Shown: one piece after another, positions 18,889 through 27,354 of the stretch
Layout of the letters: every line of letters starts with the position of its first letter
Position numbering within the stretch: the stretch's first letter is position 1
DNA from: Bog-473 sp963704355
GTDB taxonomy: Bacteria; Actinomycetota; Acidimicrobiia; Acidimicrobiales; RAAP-2
Length of the DNA stretch: 64,000 nucleotides
Direction of reading: 5' to 3'
Assembly: GCA_963704355.1 (NCBI GenBank)
Contig: OY969891.1
Span: forward strand, 1-64,000
The notes under the pieces: generated by a model
Seen by the model: only the letters and a program-made list of their open reading frames with translations
Told to the model about the DNA's origin: nothing
Databases searched by the model: none
Translations under genes and position numbers: made by a program

Positions 18889-20358
18889 TCAAACCGGGGA
18901 ACCTCCTCTCGCCTTCGCCGAGCGGTTTTTAAGCCGATCTCGGCTGGGCATTGCGTTTGGGACTTCACACCTGCGCAACGCCAGGTACGCGCAGAAGGCC
19001 ACGACAAAACCCACGTAGAAAGACAGGTCCGCCCCGTCGAGCCACGTGGCAACCGGTCCGACGAGCAGTCCGGTGTTCATGAATGGCACCATGGCGCCGA
19101 AGCCGATGACCAGGCTCACGAGCGCGGTCCAGCCGACATTCAGATTCTTCGGATCCATGAGGGAACAGAGCCCCTCATGGGTGACAGTTCCCTTGCGATC
19201 CAGCCAGTCGATGAGGACGATGGCGAGGAATGGGGCGATCCAGTACGCGCTAAAGAGGAGGATGGATTGGAATCGAGCCGACGTGCTCCCTCCGTGGAGC
19301 CAAAGGATCACACCGAACGCGATTACCGTGCCACCTGCTGCACTCCAGTTCCGCTTCAGCCTTACTCCTGAAGTCTGAAGCGCGAGGGACCCCGAATAGT
19401 CATTCATGGCGTTGCTCGTGATCGCCCCGAAGACGACGATGACGAGTGCCAATGTGCCAACCGTGCCCCCGCCCACGAGGGAGCGCACCCCTGCCGCCGT
19501 TTGGTTGCTCAACACCCTCGCGCCGGCGAGTCCAATCGCATAAGTCCAGATGTACGAGGCGCTCAAGCCGCCCAGCGTCCACCAAAATATCGGCGACGGC
19601 GACGTCTCCTTCGCCTGGTAGCGGCTGTAGTCAGCGGCGTAGCTGGCCCAACTGAAGGCCCCGCTGAAGGCGATCGTTGTCATCAAGACGAAGGCGCCGA
19701 CGGATGCTCCGCCGTGCACCGTGCTGTGCACGGGGATGTGGCCGCGCTCGAGGATACGCACCGACAAGACCACGAAGAGGACGGCCAAGATGGCGCTGGC
19801 CCATGTCTCGAGCTGGTGGATCACCTCGTAGCCTAAGAATCCGACCAGTCCTTCGAGCGCCAGGACGATGAGCACCCCCACGGCGAAGGGCACGTGGAAC
19901 AAGAGCTGGACTCCTTGGGCACCGAAGAGTCCGACCAGGCCGTCCCAGGCCAACGCGCTCAGCCATTGGACGGCCGCGGGCAGCGTGACGCTCCGGCCGA
20001 ATGGGAGGCGGGCGAGTGGGAGCTGCCCCATGCCGGTCTTGGGCCCCAAGGTGGACAGGAGGGCGACGGGCACCGCGCCGAGGACGACCCCGAGCACGAT
20101 GGCCACGAAGCCTGGCCAGAATCCCAGTCCGAGCGCAAAGGCCAAGGTGCCGGTGAAGACGCTGGAGAGTTCCATATTCGGCGCGAACCACACCGTGAAA
20201 TTTCGCCACGACGATCCGTAACGATGGTCCTCGGGAACCGGAGCCATGCCATGGCTCTCAACAACGAGATCACCGCAGTGTGTGGGTCGAGCACCAGCAA
20301 AGACGCCGGTTCGGCCACGGCCGTTGAAGAGCAACGCTGCATCAGGCAGATCGACCAT
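18889..20358 (-). CDS. cytX: NCS1 family permease under a TPP riboswitch (CytX type)
   Basis: 489 residues, about twelve TM segments. The NCS1 family pattern is SSWRNFTVWFAPNMELSSVFTGTLAFALGLGFWPG near the N-terminus, then FSWASYAADYSRYQAKETSP and FGAITSNAMNDYSGSLALQTSGVRLKR. NCS1 carriers take up nucleobases, hydantoins and related compounds. The TPP riboswitch directly upstream makes this the CytX-type carrier, predicted to import the thiamine pyrimidine precursor (HMP). The start at 20358 is fixed by GGAGGAGG, which is also the end of the riboswitch. Expression should fall when TPP is abundant. No thi biosynthesis genes are in the window. Confidence 0.85.
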   Translation of the reverse strand: MVDLPDAALLFNGRGRTGVFAGARPTHCGDLVVESHGMAPVPEDHRYGSSWRNFTVWFAPNMELSSVFTGTLAFALGLGFWPGFVAIVLGVVLGAVPVALLSTLGPKTGMGQLPLARLPFGRSVTLPAAVQWLSALAWDGLVGLFGAQGVQLLFHVPFAVGVLIVLALEGLVGFLGYEVIHQLETWASAILAVLFVVLSVRILERGHIPVHSTVHGGASVGAFVLMTTIAFSGAFSWASYAADYSRYQAKETSPSPIFWWTLGGLSASYIWTYAIGLAGARVLSNQTAAGVRSLVGGGTVGTLALVIVVFGAITSNAMNDYSGSLALQTSGVRLKRNWSAAGGTVIAFGVILWLHGGSTSARFQSILLFSAYWIAPFLAIVLIDWLDRKGTVTHEGLCSLMDPKNLNVGWTALVSLVIGFGAMVPFMNTGLLVGPVATWLDGADLSFYVGFVVAFCAYLALRRCEVPNAMPSRDRLKNRSAKARGGSPV

Positions 20359-20363
20359 CTGTG

Positions 20364-20465
20364 CCTCCTCCCTTCGCCGGCATTACCCGGAGCAGGTTCA
20401 ACGGTCGGCACAAGCAAGTGCCCTCTCAGCCCGGTCTATCCGAGCTCCCGTACTCCCAGTTTCGC
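20364..20465 (-). promoter_or_regulatory. TPP (THI-box) riboswitch
   Basis: Read on the minus strand, the conserved blocks occur in order: GGGCTGAGAGGGC, then a variable hairpin, then CCGTTGAACCTG, CTCCGGGTAATGCCGGCG and AAGGGAGG. These are the CUGAGA and ACCUG...GGNUAAUNCCNGCG...GGGA signatures of the thiamine pyrophosphate aptamer. The 3' end runs into the permease ribosome-binding site, so ligand binding probably sequesters it and blocks translation. Confidence 0.92.
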
Positions 20466-20639
20466 GCATCTGATCTCCCTGCAGCACGATTGAGCCAAGC
20501 TGGCGGCCGAAGGGTCGATCGCGTTGCCGCTCTCGCCGTGGCAATCCGTGTTGTGCGTGGCAAACGAAACAGCACGACGACACTCGAGGTCGCACCTTGG
20601 AAGCCGCCACAATCGGCTGGATCGTCGTGGGTGAGCACC

Positions 20640-21030
20640 GCCGATTCAGGTCGGTGATGTCCTGGTACTCGCCAAGTAACGTGATCGTCGCCCAGGTGAA
20701 GCAAACGCCAATCGCTGCGCATTGCGAGAGGCTGCCGATCAGACGTGAGTACTGATCCGTGGTCACCCACCAACTCCGTTCGGGCGTGACCTTACGTGAC
20801 CCTATCGAGAGGAAAGGGGAGGGACCATGAGGGAAACTGAGGGGATCGAAAGCCCTCGACCAGGAAGATCCTAGAAACACCCTGGTCAAAAGGCCGCGAA
20901 CTAGACATTCGCAATGTAGAGGCCGAGGGTTCGAGTCCCTTCACCTCCACGAAAGGTCCAGGTCAGAGGCCTGAAGTGGGATCCCCCAGAAAATCAGATT
21001 CTCCGGCGTGTCTTTACGTGTCTTTACGGG
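20640..21030. repeat. Dispersed module, complete copy B
   Basis: Order on the plus strand. (1) A left part, 20640-20780, similar to 38.1-38.3, 44.94-45.13 and 56.32-56.45 kb, with shared cores such as ATTCGCTGCGCATTGCGAG; on the minus strand all read SLSQCAA...ITFLGE-like. (2) The tandem repeat GTGACCTTACGTGACC at 20786-20801. (3) A stem, GACCAGG (20858-20864) with CCTGGTC (20881-20887). (4) A tRNA 3'-half-like end. (5) GGTCCAGGTCAGAGGCCTGA. (6) GTGTCTTTACGTGTCTTTAC at 21008-21027. The order is conserved in copies C and D. This resembles the att region of an integrating element, but no intact integrase is adjacent. Confidence 0.65.
20905..20949 (+). other. tRNA 3'-half-like sequence (att-like)
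   Basis: Contains an anticodon-loop-like TTCGCAA, a T-arm GAGGG-TTCGAGT-CCCTT and a 3' acceptor strand CACCTCC followed by A. No 5' half (GGAGGTG) lies upstream, so this is not an intact tRNA. tRNA-Ala(CGC)-like or tmRNA-like origin fits. Integrases commonly leave such 3' fragments at their crossover site. Confidence 0.6.
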
Positions 21031-21109
21031 TCACGCCGCACGCGAATTCGGGGCCCCGTGCAGTGGGCACATTCGCAGGAATAGTGCGGTCGATTCTCGG
21101 GGCAGATAC

Positions 21110-21640
21110 TCAGAATTCGACTCGGAACTTGGGCTGGAAGGTCGCCGTCGTTGGACGAATGCCTGCGATGCGGTCGACTCGGTAGCTCCGAAGCGCTCCA
21201 TGGTCGTTGACGACGAAGAAGATCAAGTTGCCGTCTTGGGTGTAGCGCAGTGAGTACGGCTCGACTCGCCGTGATCCCCATCGCCCGTTCTCGGCTCGGT
21301 AGTCGATGTCGACCTTCAGGCGGTTGACTCCGGCATAGCGGAGTAACTCGAGTGGGACGCCGCGCCTCCACGAGGTGATGGCCTTGGGTGCCTCCCGGTC
21401 GGGGTCCAATGTGCCGAGCGAGGCTCGGGGGAGCTCGACGATGCGCAGCGTGCCTGCGAGCCAGCCGAAGACATCGTCGAGAGTCGACCAGAAGTCGGCG
21501 AAGGGCGGCAGCGGTTGGGGGAGTTGGTGGCCGAGCATGTTCTCCCACTCGACTTCGATCTCCTCTCGAAACGGAGACGTGCGGATGGTGTCGATGGTCG
21601 GAACGTCGATCTGAGCGTGGCTGCACTTGCGGGCAAGCAC
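21110..21640 (-). CDS. WYL-domain-like protein
   Basis: 176 residues from GTG 21640. The C-terminal third RRVEPYSLRYTQDGNLIFFVVNDHGALRSYRVDRIAGIRPTTATFQPKFRVEF matches the WYL sensor domain, whose conserved core is the EPY..R...G.....N..G..R.YR.DRI block. The N-terminal part (FREEIEVEWENMLGHQLPQPLPPFADFWSTLDDVFGWLAG) is not a recognised HTH. WYL domains bind ligands, often nucleic acids or nucleotides, and regulate transcription or defence. The N-terminus may be longer, since a related-looking segment lies in another frame up to 21756. It is the first gene after module copy B. Confidence 0.65.
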   Translation of the reverse strand: MLARKCSHAQIDVPTIDTIRTSPFREEIEVEWENMLGHQLPQPLPPFADFWSTLDDVFGWLAGTLRIVELPRASLGTLDPDREAPKAITSWRRGVPLELLRYAGVNRLKVDIDYRAENGRWGSRRVEPYSLRYTQDGNLIFFVVNDHGALRSYRVDRIAGIRPTTATFQPKFRVEF

Positions 21641-21908
21641 ACTGTGCCCTTGCAGTTGCCCTGATCAACCGAGCCCGGCCCGAGCGTTGCGATCTCGACT
21701 TCGGCAGAAGTGACCGCCGGCAGGTTGGGCGTCAGGGCGGCGACCTGTACGCACATGCCGTGGATTTCAGCTGTTGGCCTGGGTGATGGAGCCGGGAGTG
21801 AGCAGGATCAACACGCCGTCTGGGTCGTGAACGGTCGCGATGGCTATGGGTCCGTTCGGAGTCAGTTGTCTGGTTCGCCGGGGCGAGCCGCCAAGTCCGA
21901 GGTCGTGG

Positions 21909-22466
21909 TCAAGCGGAGCATGCTGACACCACGGCCTGGCCGATCTTGTCGTCAAGATCCTCACCAATCTCGTCGATCTCTTTCGATCCCAATGAAGCAA
22001 AGAGACTCGAAGGACGGTCATAGGAGATGTGGGCGCCGCCGACATTGTCGGCGAACACCGCCACCCCGAAGGGCGCGTAGAGTGCAGCTGCCGGATCGGC
22101 CTTGAGGACCCGCCGTGCGAGAAGCGGATTGCCAACCAGGTAGCGGGTCGCTCCGAGTGGTTCGCCGTTCAGGCTCAAAAGAGCACCTTGATCTAGCCGT
22201 GCCAGTGCCACGAACCCGGTCGGCCCGAAGTACGTAGCAACCGTAGATTCCACTTCAGCCCACGAGGCGTGTCGCATGACAAGGTCGAGAGACACGAGGG
22301 GGTCGAGAAGCGGGATCTGCTCGTCGAGGCGAGCCCTGGTGGTCACAAAGTCGTGGCTGCTCTGGTACGTAATTCGGAGGGAGTACTGCTCGGTGTCGGT
22401 GTGCATTGGCGTTGCCGTCTGAGCCGGCAGGTCCGCGTGCTTGAGGGGGGTTGGGCCGTTACTCAT
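21909..22466 (-). CDS. DUF302 family protein (1 of 4)
   Basis: 185 residues. The core SSHDFVTTRARLDEQIPLLDPLVSLDLVMRHASWAEVESTVATYFGPTGFVALARLDQGALLSLNGEPLGATRYLVGNPLLARRVLKADPAAALYAPFGVAVFAD is a DUF302-type fold. It has a GNP..A...L...P..ALYAPF block equivalent to the usual G.P..G..l......aaldLPLk. Its start overlaps the stop of the dehalogenase-like gene by eight bases, so the two are co-translated. It is clearly homologous to 30422-30910 (same GPTGFVAL.R.DQGAL.SL and LYAPF.VAV). DUF302 has no settled biochemical role; small-ligand or fatty-acid binding has been proposed. Confidence 0.75.
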   Translation of the reverse strand: MSNGPTPLKHADLPAQTATPMHTDTEQYSLRITYQSSHDFVTTRARLDEQIPLLDPLVSLDLVMRHASWAEVESTVATYFGPTGFVALARLDQGALLSLNGEPLGATRYLVGNPLLARRVLKADPAAALYAPFGVAVFADNVGGAHISYDRPSSLFASLGSKEIDEIGEDLDDKIGQAVVSACSA

Positions 22467-23373
22467 TGCCAGTTGCCTTTCTGATCAGTTCAGCCACGGT
22501 TTCGGGCTGGTTCCACTGGGGCCAATGTGAGGCGTTTTGCACCAGGTGAAGCGACGGTTCCCTGAACAGCCCGGCTATCTCGGCCGCAAGGGTCGGGTTC
22601 AGATAGCGATCCGCCACGCCAAAGATGATCGAGACCGGAACCTCGAGGCGTCCGATTGCACCACTGTCGATCAACTCGTCTTGTCTGAATAATTCGTCGA
22701 ACAGACCCCCGGTCCAGGCACGGATAGCTATGAGGGCATCGGGCTGGTTGGCGTCGCCGAAGAACTGCGGGAGGATCGACTGAACGGCCAGGCTGTCGGG
22801 GTCGACGGCTTCCAACCCCCATTGGTCGGCGGTGTGCTGCAGCAGCCAGAGACGCTGACCCTCGTCATTGAACATGGCGTCGGCGAGCGGTGTGAGTGCC
22901 GGATCGGCGAGCAGTCGGATCATCTCAGGAAGGTGCAGTGCGGGCTGGTGCCCAAACATGGTGTTGAGCAGAACCAGATGGGCTAGCCGCTGGGGATGGG
23001 CGACGGCGAACGCAACCGCGTCCGGCCCGGAAGCGTCGTGACCGACAAGTACGGCGCGGCCGATGCCGAGATCGTCAAGCACAGCCGCGAGTAGGGACCC
23101 ATGTTCTTCGGGAGAAAATCCGACCGCTTTAGGGCGATCGGACCGACCGTATCCGAGCCAATCGAAGGCCACGGCCCGCCTCGGGGAAAGCAGCGGAAGA
23201 AGCTTGTCGTAGATCCGGTGATCGTCGGGAAAACCGTGCATCAAAACGATCGGCGGATCCTCACCGGGTATGTCGCGCACGAAGACGCTGCCGTGGGGGG
23301 TGGCGACTCGGCGCTCGTTGATGGACACATCCGGATCAGTCAAAACTACTATCGATTCATCCCGCGTTGTCAT
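22459..23373 (-). CDS. Alpha/beta hydrolase with Asp nucleophile, haloalkane dehalogenase/epoxide hydrolase type
   Basis: 304 residues; ATG 23373 follows AGAGGAGA by six bases. The oxyanion segment is VLMHGFPDDHRIYDKLLP. The nucleophile elbow GHDASGPDA carries Asp where esterases have Ser, as in haloalkane and haloacid dehalogenases and epoxide hydrolases. The catalytic acid candidate is the Asp of IIFGVADRYLNP, and the histidine lies in NASHWPQWNQPE. A mobile cap (residues about 140-230) is present. It forms a coupled pair with the DUF302 gene. The substrate is unknown; detoxification of a halogenated or epoxide compound is likely. Confidence 0.83.
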   Translation of the reverse strand: MTTRDESIVVLTDPDVSINERRVATPHGSVFVRDIPGEDPPIVLMHGFPDDHRIYDKLLPLLSPRRAVAFDWLGYGRSDRPKAVGFSPEEHGSLLAAVLDDLGIGRAVLVGHDASGPDAVAFAVAHPQRLAHLVLLNTMFGHQPALHLPEMIRLLADPALTPLADAMFNDEGQRLWLLQHTADQWGLEAVDPDSLAVQSILPQFFGDANQPDALIAIRAWTGGLFDELFRQDELIDSGAIGRLEVPVSIIFGVADRYLNPTLAAEIAGLFREPSLHLVQNASHWPQWNQPETVAELIRKATGNE

Positions 23374-23580
23374 TGGTGTCTCCTCTTTCATGTCGATGAA
23401 ACTGTGCCTGCTCTTCTTCGATTCGGTGAACGCTGATTTCCTTGACCATCGGCACTGGCACATCTGCACGCACTGTTCCGACGGACAGCTAGGTTTGCTG
23501 TCGGGCGTCCTCCGACTTCCAAGGAGGGGACGGCAGCAAGAGCGTGACCACGAATAACCCGAGGATGGTCATTCGACCTG

Positions 23581-24503
23581 TCAGCCCTCCATCTGTAGTA
23601 CGACGTCGGATCGTCGCCACTCGGGGGGAGCAAGTCCCACAACCGGTCGCCGGCGGTGCCCTCGGTCATCAGTGACTCGGTCGCCGCGTCGTCGAACCCG
23701 GAGAAGTGCATCAACTGGCCGATCGGACGAATGCACCGCGCCGCACTCCCAGGGTGCCGTCGGCGAGCGCTCCGGCGAGGTTGAGGACCCGGAGCGAAAC
23801 CGTCCTCCAGGAGCATCGGCAAGGTGGGGCCCGAGGGAAGGCCACCGGCGAAGGTCGTGTCGAACCAAGAACTGGCCCAAGCCGACTCGTCGACCCACTC
23901 GACCAGCTCGAAGCCCGCTCCGAGAACGGCGTCACGCAGGTCGTCAGAGGTGGCCAGGTGGCTGTCACTCCCATCCATCGACCACGGCAAGGGCCATGAG
24001 AGTTCCGCGTCCGATGTGCGGCAGACCTCCCACACGGCGAACTTGGCTCGAGGCGCGAACCGTTGCGCGATCTCGGCGAACCACTCCCGCTTTGCCTCGA
24101 TATTCATCTGGACGTGCATGGTGAATCCGGCGTCAAACGGCCGCTCGGGCACGAGGTCGGCGATGTCGCCGTGGACGAACCGGACACGGTCCGACAGCCC
24201 GCAACGGTCGGTCAGTTCGGCGGCCGCCTTCACGTAGGCCTCGGTGATGTCCACGCCCGTCACCCGGCAGCCCGAGGCCATGGCCACCTGGCGGGCCGGA
24301 CCGCCGAGACCGGACCCGATGTCGAGGACGGTGTCCGACGGCGACGGCATCAGGGTGACAAGCAAGCGCTCGACGGCCTGGGCACCTCCCACGTGGTACT
24401 GGTCGAGGTATTGCAATGCTTCAGCCGTCATTCCATCTGCCGTCGCACCTCCCGGCACGAGTCGGTCGATAGTGGTGATCAGATCCTTCTCGGTATAAGT
24501 CAT
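23581..24503 (-). pseudogene. SAM-dependent methyltransferase with frameshift
   Basis: The N-terminal 210 residues are intact class I methyltransferase: DTVLDIGSGLGGPARQVAMASGCRVTGVDIT (motif I and acidic loop), VRFVHGDIADLVPERPFDAGF, and FAVWEVCRTSDAELSWPLPWS. They resemble GSMT/SDMT-type or phosphoethanolamine-type enzymes. Near 23800 the frame changes: LEDGFAP should continue RVLNLAGALADGTLGVRRGA from another frame, and the natural end is probably VVLQMEG at 23581. The uncorrected reading frame runs on into the hydrolase gene. The methyl acceptor is unknown. Confidence 0.72.
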
Positions 24504-24680
24504 GTCACTCCTGGATGGTCGGGGTGTTATTTGGCGCGTATTCGCCGTGGTGGTCCGCAGGCAGTCGGTTCGGAGCGGTCGCCGCCGGCCAATTCGACGG
24601 CTGCCCGGAGCGACGGAGCCAGTGGTGGCCCGTCGAACATGGCGATCGGTGGAACCTCATTACGATCAAACGGTGCATAG
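24504..24680. other. Gap between methyltransferase and exporter
   Basis: No gene is supported. Both flanking genes read on the minus strand, so this is the exporter's downstream end and the methyltransferase promoter region. Confidence 0.35.
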
Positions 24681-26324
24681 TCACGAATTCGAACCGGCGG
24701 CCGCTGGTGTCGCGCTTCCCAGTGCTGGTTCGGCTCCCGAAGGAGAGCTCAACGCTCCAGGTCGATCAGTTTGGTCCGCTATGTCCTCCAGTTGCTTCGG
24801 ACGGGCGGGAAGGAACGCGATTGCGACGACTGCCCCGACGATGGTGACGGCTCCGACCACCCGGCAACCGCCCGCCAGGCTGTAGAGGAACGCGTGCGTA
24901 GCGGTGTTGGCCAGGTCTTGTGCGGCATGGTCGAGCCCGACCTTCGAGAGCTGGTGAGAGGCGATGATCGCTCCTCCGACCGAGCCCTTTGCGCCCGCTA
25001 CGGCTCGCTCAGGTACTCCAGACGGCAACTCCGACACCAGTCGACTCGTGTACAGGGACGTGGCGACACTGCCAATAACCGCCACCCCGAGCGTGCCGCC
25101 GAAGAGGCGGGTGGCATCGTTGACGGCAGATCCCACTCCCGCCTTTGCCGCTGGTACCGCGCCCATGATCGCTTCGGTGGCCGGCGCGCTGGTGAGACCC
25201 ATCCCTGAGCCGAGGAACAGCATCTGACCGACGATGACGAGATAGGTCGTGGATCCAGATGCGGTCGAAGCCCAGAGAAGCCCAGTCGCAAACAGCAACA
25301 ACCCAGTTCCGACGATTGCCTTGTTCCCCACCCGAACGGCGAGTTTCGTGCCCAGCACCGACGTCACAGCCACAGAAGCGGCCACTGGTAGAAGACGGAC
25401 CCCGGTACCCAGGGGGGTGTATCCCTTCACAATTTGGAAGTACTGGACAACGAGGAAGATGAAACCCGAGAGAGCGAAGAACGAGATCGCGACTGAGCCA
25501 CTGGCCGCAGTGAACCGGGGATTGCGAAAGAGGGCCACATCGAGCATGGGGTACTCGGTACGCTGCTCTACCAGGACGAAGATGATGAGGAGCGCCAAGC
25601 CGCCGGCGATACCGGCCAAGGCGGAGGGAGATGTCCATCCCCAGTCCGGCGCCTCGATGACGCCGAAAATCAGAACCGTCATTCCCGCCGCTGACAACGA
25701 AAGACCCCGCCAGTCGATCGGCGGTGTACTCGGATCCCGAGAACTCGGCACCGAAACTGCGACGAGGACCGCCACCCCGGCGGCGACGATGGCCATGAAG
25801 GCGAAGATGCTGCCCCACCAGTAGCGCTCCAGAAGCCACCCACCGACAATTGGGCCAGTCGCTATGCCGACCCCGGTCGTGGCACCCCACAGCCCGATCG
25901 CCATGGCGCGCTCTCCGCGTTCCGTGAAGACATTGACGAGCAAGGACAGCGTCGAGGGGAACATCAGAGCTGCTCCGAGGCCCATGAAGGCGCGGGAAGC
26001 AATGAGTTCGCCGACGGTCCCGGAAAATGCTCCGGCCAGGCTGCCGGCGGCGAAGAGGGCCAGCCCGATCAGCAGAACCCCCTTACGTCCTAGACGGTCG
26101 CTCAGACTTCCTGCCGCCAAGACGAAGGCGGCGAACACCAGGCTGTAGGCATCGACGACCCACTGGAGCTGCGTGGTGGATGCCCCCAGCCTCCGCACCA
26201 GCGTCGGCAAGGCAACGTTGACGATCGTCACGTCCACGCTGATGATGAAGGCTGCGAGACACAGCGCCACAAGGATGGCCACCCGGCTTTGCTGCGCAGG
26301 TGCATGAGAAGGGATGGTCATCAT
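24681..26324 (-). CDS. DHA2-family MFS drug exporter (EmrB/QacA type)
   Basis: 547 residues with 14 predicted TM segments. FIISVDVTIVNVALPTLVRRLGASTTQLQWVVDAYSLVFAAFVLAAGSLSDRLGRKGVLLIGLALFAAGS covers TM1-3 with the D..IVNVALP and GSLSDR.GR motifs of DHA2. Motif C (GLWGATTGVGIATGPIVGGWLLE) is in TM5. The start codon overlaps the stop of the small gene at 26321-26551. It would expel drugs by proton antiport. The HxlR gene is divergent, with palindromes between them. Confidence 0.87.
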   Translation of the reverse strand: MMTIPSHAPAQQSRVAILVALCLAAFIISVDVTIVNVALPTLVRRLGASTTQLQWVVDAYSLVFAAFVLAAGSLSDRLGRKGVLLIGLALFAAGSLAGAFSGTVGELIASRAFMGLGAALMFPSTLSLLVNVFTERGERAMAIGLWGATTGVGIATGPIVGGWLLERYWWGSIFAFMAIVAAGVAVLVAVSVPSSRDPSTPPIDWRGLSLSAAGMTVLIFGVIEAPDWGWTSPSALAGIAGGLALLIIFVLVEQRTEYPMLDVALFRNPRFTAASGSVAISFFALSGFIFLVVQYFQIVKGYTPLGTGVRLLPVAASVAVTSVLGTKLAVRVGNKAIVGTGLLLFATGLLWASTASGSTTYLVIVGQMLFLGSGMGLTSAPATEAIMGAVPAAKAGVGSAVNDATRLFGGTLGVAVIGSVATSLYTSRLVSELPSGVPERAVAGAKGSVGGAIIASHQLSKVGLDHAAQDLANTATHAFLYSLAGGCRVVGAVTIVGAVVAIAFLPARPKQLEDIADQTDRPGALSSPSGAEPALGSATPAAAGSNS

Positions 26325-26551
26325 GCTCTCCCGTGGAGTCGAATGCCGGGGGTGCCGCAGCGAATGCGCGTCAGCGACCGGTCCAGTAGAGGGAGCCGTA
26401 ACTTCTTTGATCCGGCCTCTCCTCTGGTCTTCCGCTCTGCCCTGGAATCGACCCGAGCGCGGTGTGCGAGTCGGGATTCTTCGGCTTCTCCCAACCGGCT
26501 ACGGATCCGCTCCGCGACCAGGGGCTCGAGTTGGCTGTAGTTGTGCATCAC
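26321..26551 (-). CDS. Small protein encoded before the exporter
   Basis: 76 residues from the ATG of ATGATG at 26549-26554, after AGAGGAGA. MMHNYSQLEPLVAERIRSRLGEAEESRLAHRARVDSR is charged and helical, and similar short leader genes stand before membrane protein genes in actinobacteria. It overlaps the exporter start by four bases, so it probably couples exporter translation. Function is unknown. Confidence 0.55.
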   Translation of the reverse strand: MMHNYSQLEPLVAERIRSRLGEAEESRLAHRARVDSRAERKTRGEAGSKKLRLPLLDRSLTRIRCGTPGIRLHGRA

Positions 26552-26573
26552 ATCTCCTCTGAGGGTGACGGTG

Positions 26574-26608
26574 CTTTAGATTCTAAAGTATATCTTGAAA
26601 TAGTCAAG
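26574..26608. promoter_or_regulatory. Two operator-like palindromes in a divergent promoter
   Basis: CTTTAGATTCTAAAG (26574-26588) is a perfect 15-base palindrome. CTTGA-AATAG-TCAAG (26594-26608) is a second inverted repeat. They sit between the HxlR gene and the divergent small-protein/exporter operon in an AT-rich patch. These are the likely HxlR binding sites and cover both promoters. A CTTGA-N5-TCAAG repeat also precedes the second HxlR gene (30236-30250). Confidence 0.65.
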
Positions 26609-26627
26609 CACTTATCATGATCAGGGG

Positions 26628-27262
26628 GATGCGGTCCCATGACCAGTACTGCGCAGTGGCCAGAGCGCTCGACGTCGTGGGTGACCGCTGGACCCTGCTC
26701 ATCGCCGCGAGCTGCTCCTACGGCCCTGTCGCTACCGCGAGTTGCAGGAAGGGCTTCCCGGCGTAGCCACCAACCTGTTGGCCGATCGCCTGCGCCATCT
26801 CGAGGAGAGCGGCGTGGTTACCCGCGACGAGCAGGGCCGCTACGAATTGACGGCGCGGGGAAAGGACTCGCCACCCCCGTGCGCGAGTTCGTTGGTTGGG
26901 CCGCTCCGCTGATGACGGAGAAGCAAAGTGGCGATTCCTTTCGGAGCCGTTGGCTGGAGATTCCGTTGGACTTAATGTTCGGCGGATCCGACCCGAACCG
27001 ACCTGACCTCGAGGTCGAGGTCCGAGCCGGGGGTCAGGAAGCGGTGACGCTCGTGTCGAGAAACGGCGAGGTTCATTGCCGTTCAGGGCCCGCCGACTCG
27101 CCAGATGTCGTGGTGACCGGCCCAGCGGACACGATCATCGGTCTCTTGGCCGGTCGACTCGATGAAGATGCCGCGGTTGAAGAAGGTGTGAGCATCCTCG
27201 GTGACTTCGTGCAGGTTGCGCAACCGCGTCAACCCGACTGGCTCAGTGAACCGTCCTCGTAG
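26628..27262 (+). pseudogene. HxlR-family regulator with SCP2-like C-terminus, two frameshifts
   Basis: Begins at ATG 26628: MRSHDQYCAVARALDVVGDRWTLLIA. One base is missing near 26705, then ELLLRPCRYRELQEGLPGVATNLLADRLRHLEESGVVTRDEQGRYELTARGK, and another is missing near 26872. After that VREFVGWAAPLMTEKQSGDSFRSRWLEIPLD continues in frame to 27262. The first part is an HxlR winged helix. The last 100 residues (LEVEVRAGGQEAVTLVSRNGEVHCRSGPADSPDVVVTGPADTIIGLLAGR) are an SCP2/sterol-carrier-like domain, which probably binds a hydrophobic ligand. It is homologous to 29457-30191 and divergent from the exporter it probably represses. Confidence 0.8.
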
Positions 27263-27354
27263 CTGGATCGGTAATCGGGCCACTTCGTCGATCCCTCATC
27301 GACAAATCGCCCACGGCGGGGAAGTTCGTCCCCGGCGTGGACGTTGAACCCAGC

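Noticed and set aside
20905..20949. Intact tRNA gene
   Set aside because: Only the 3' half is recognisable. No GGAGGTG acceptor strand or D-arm lies upstream, and the anticodon stem is mismatched.
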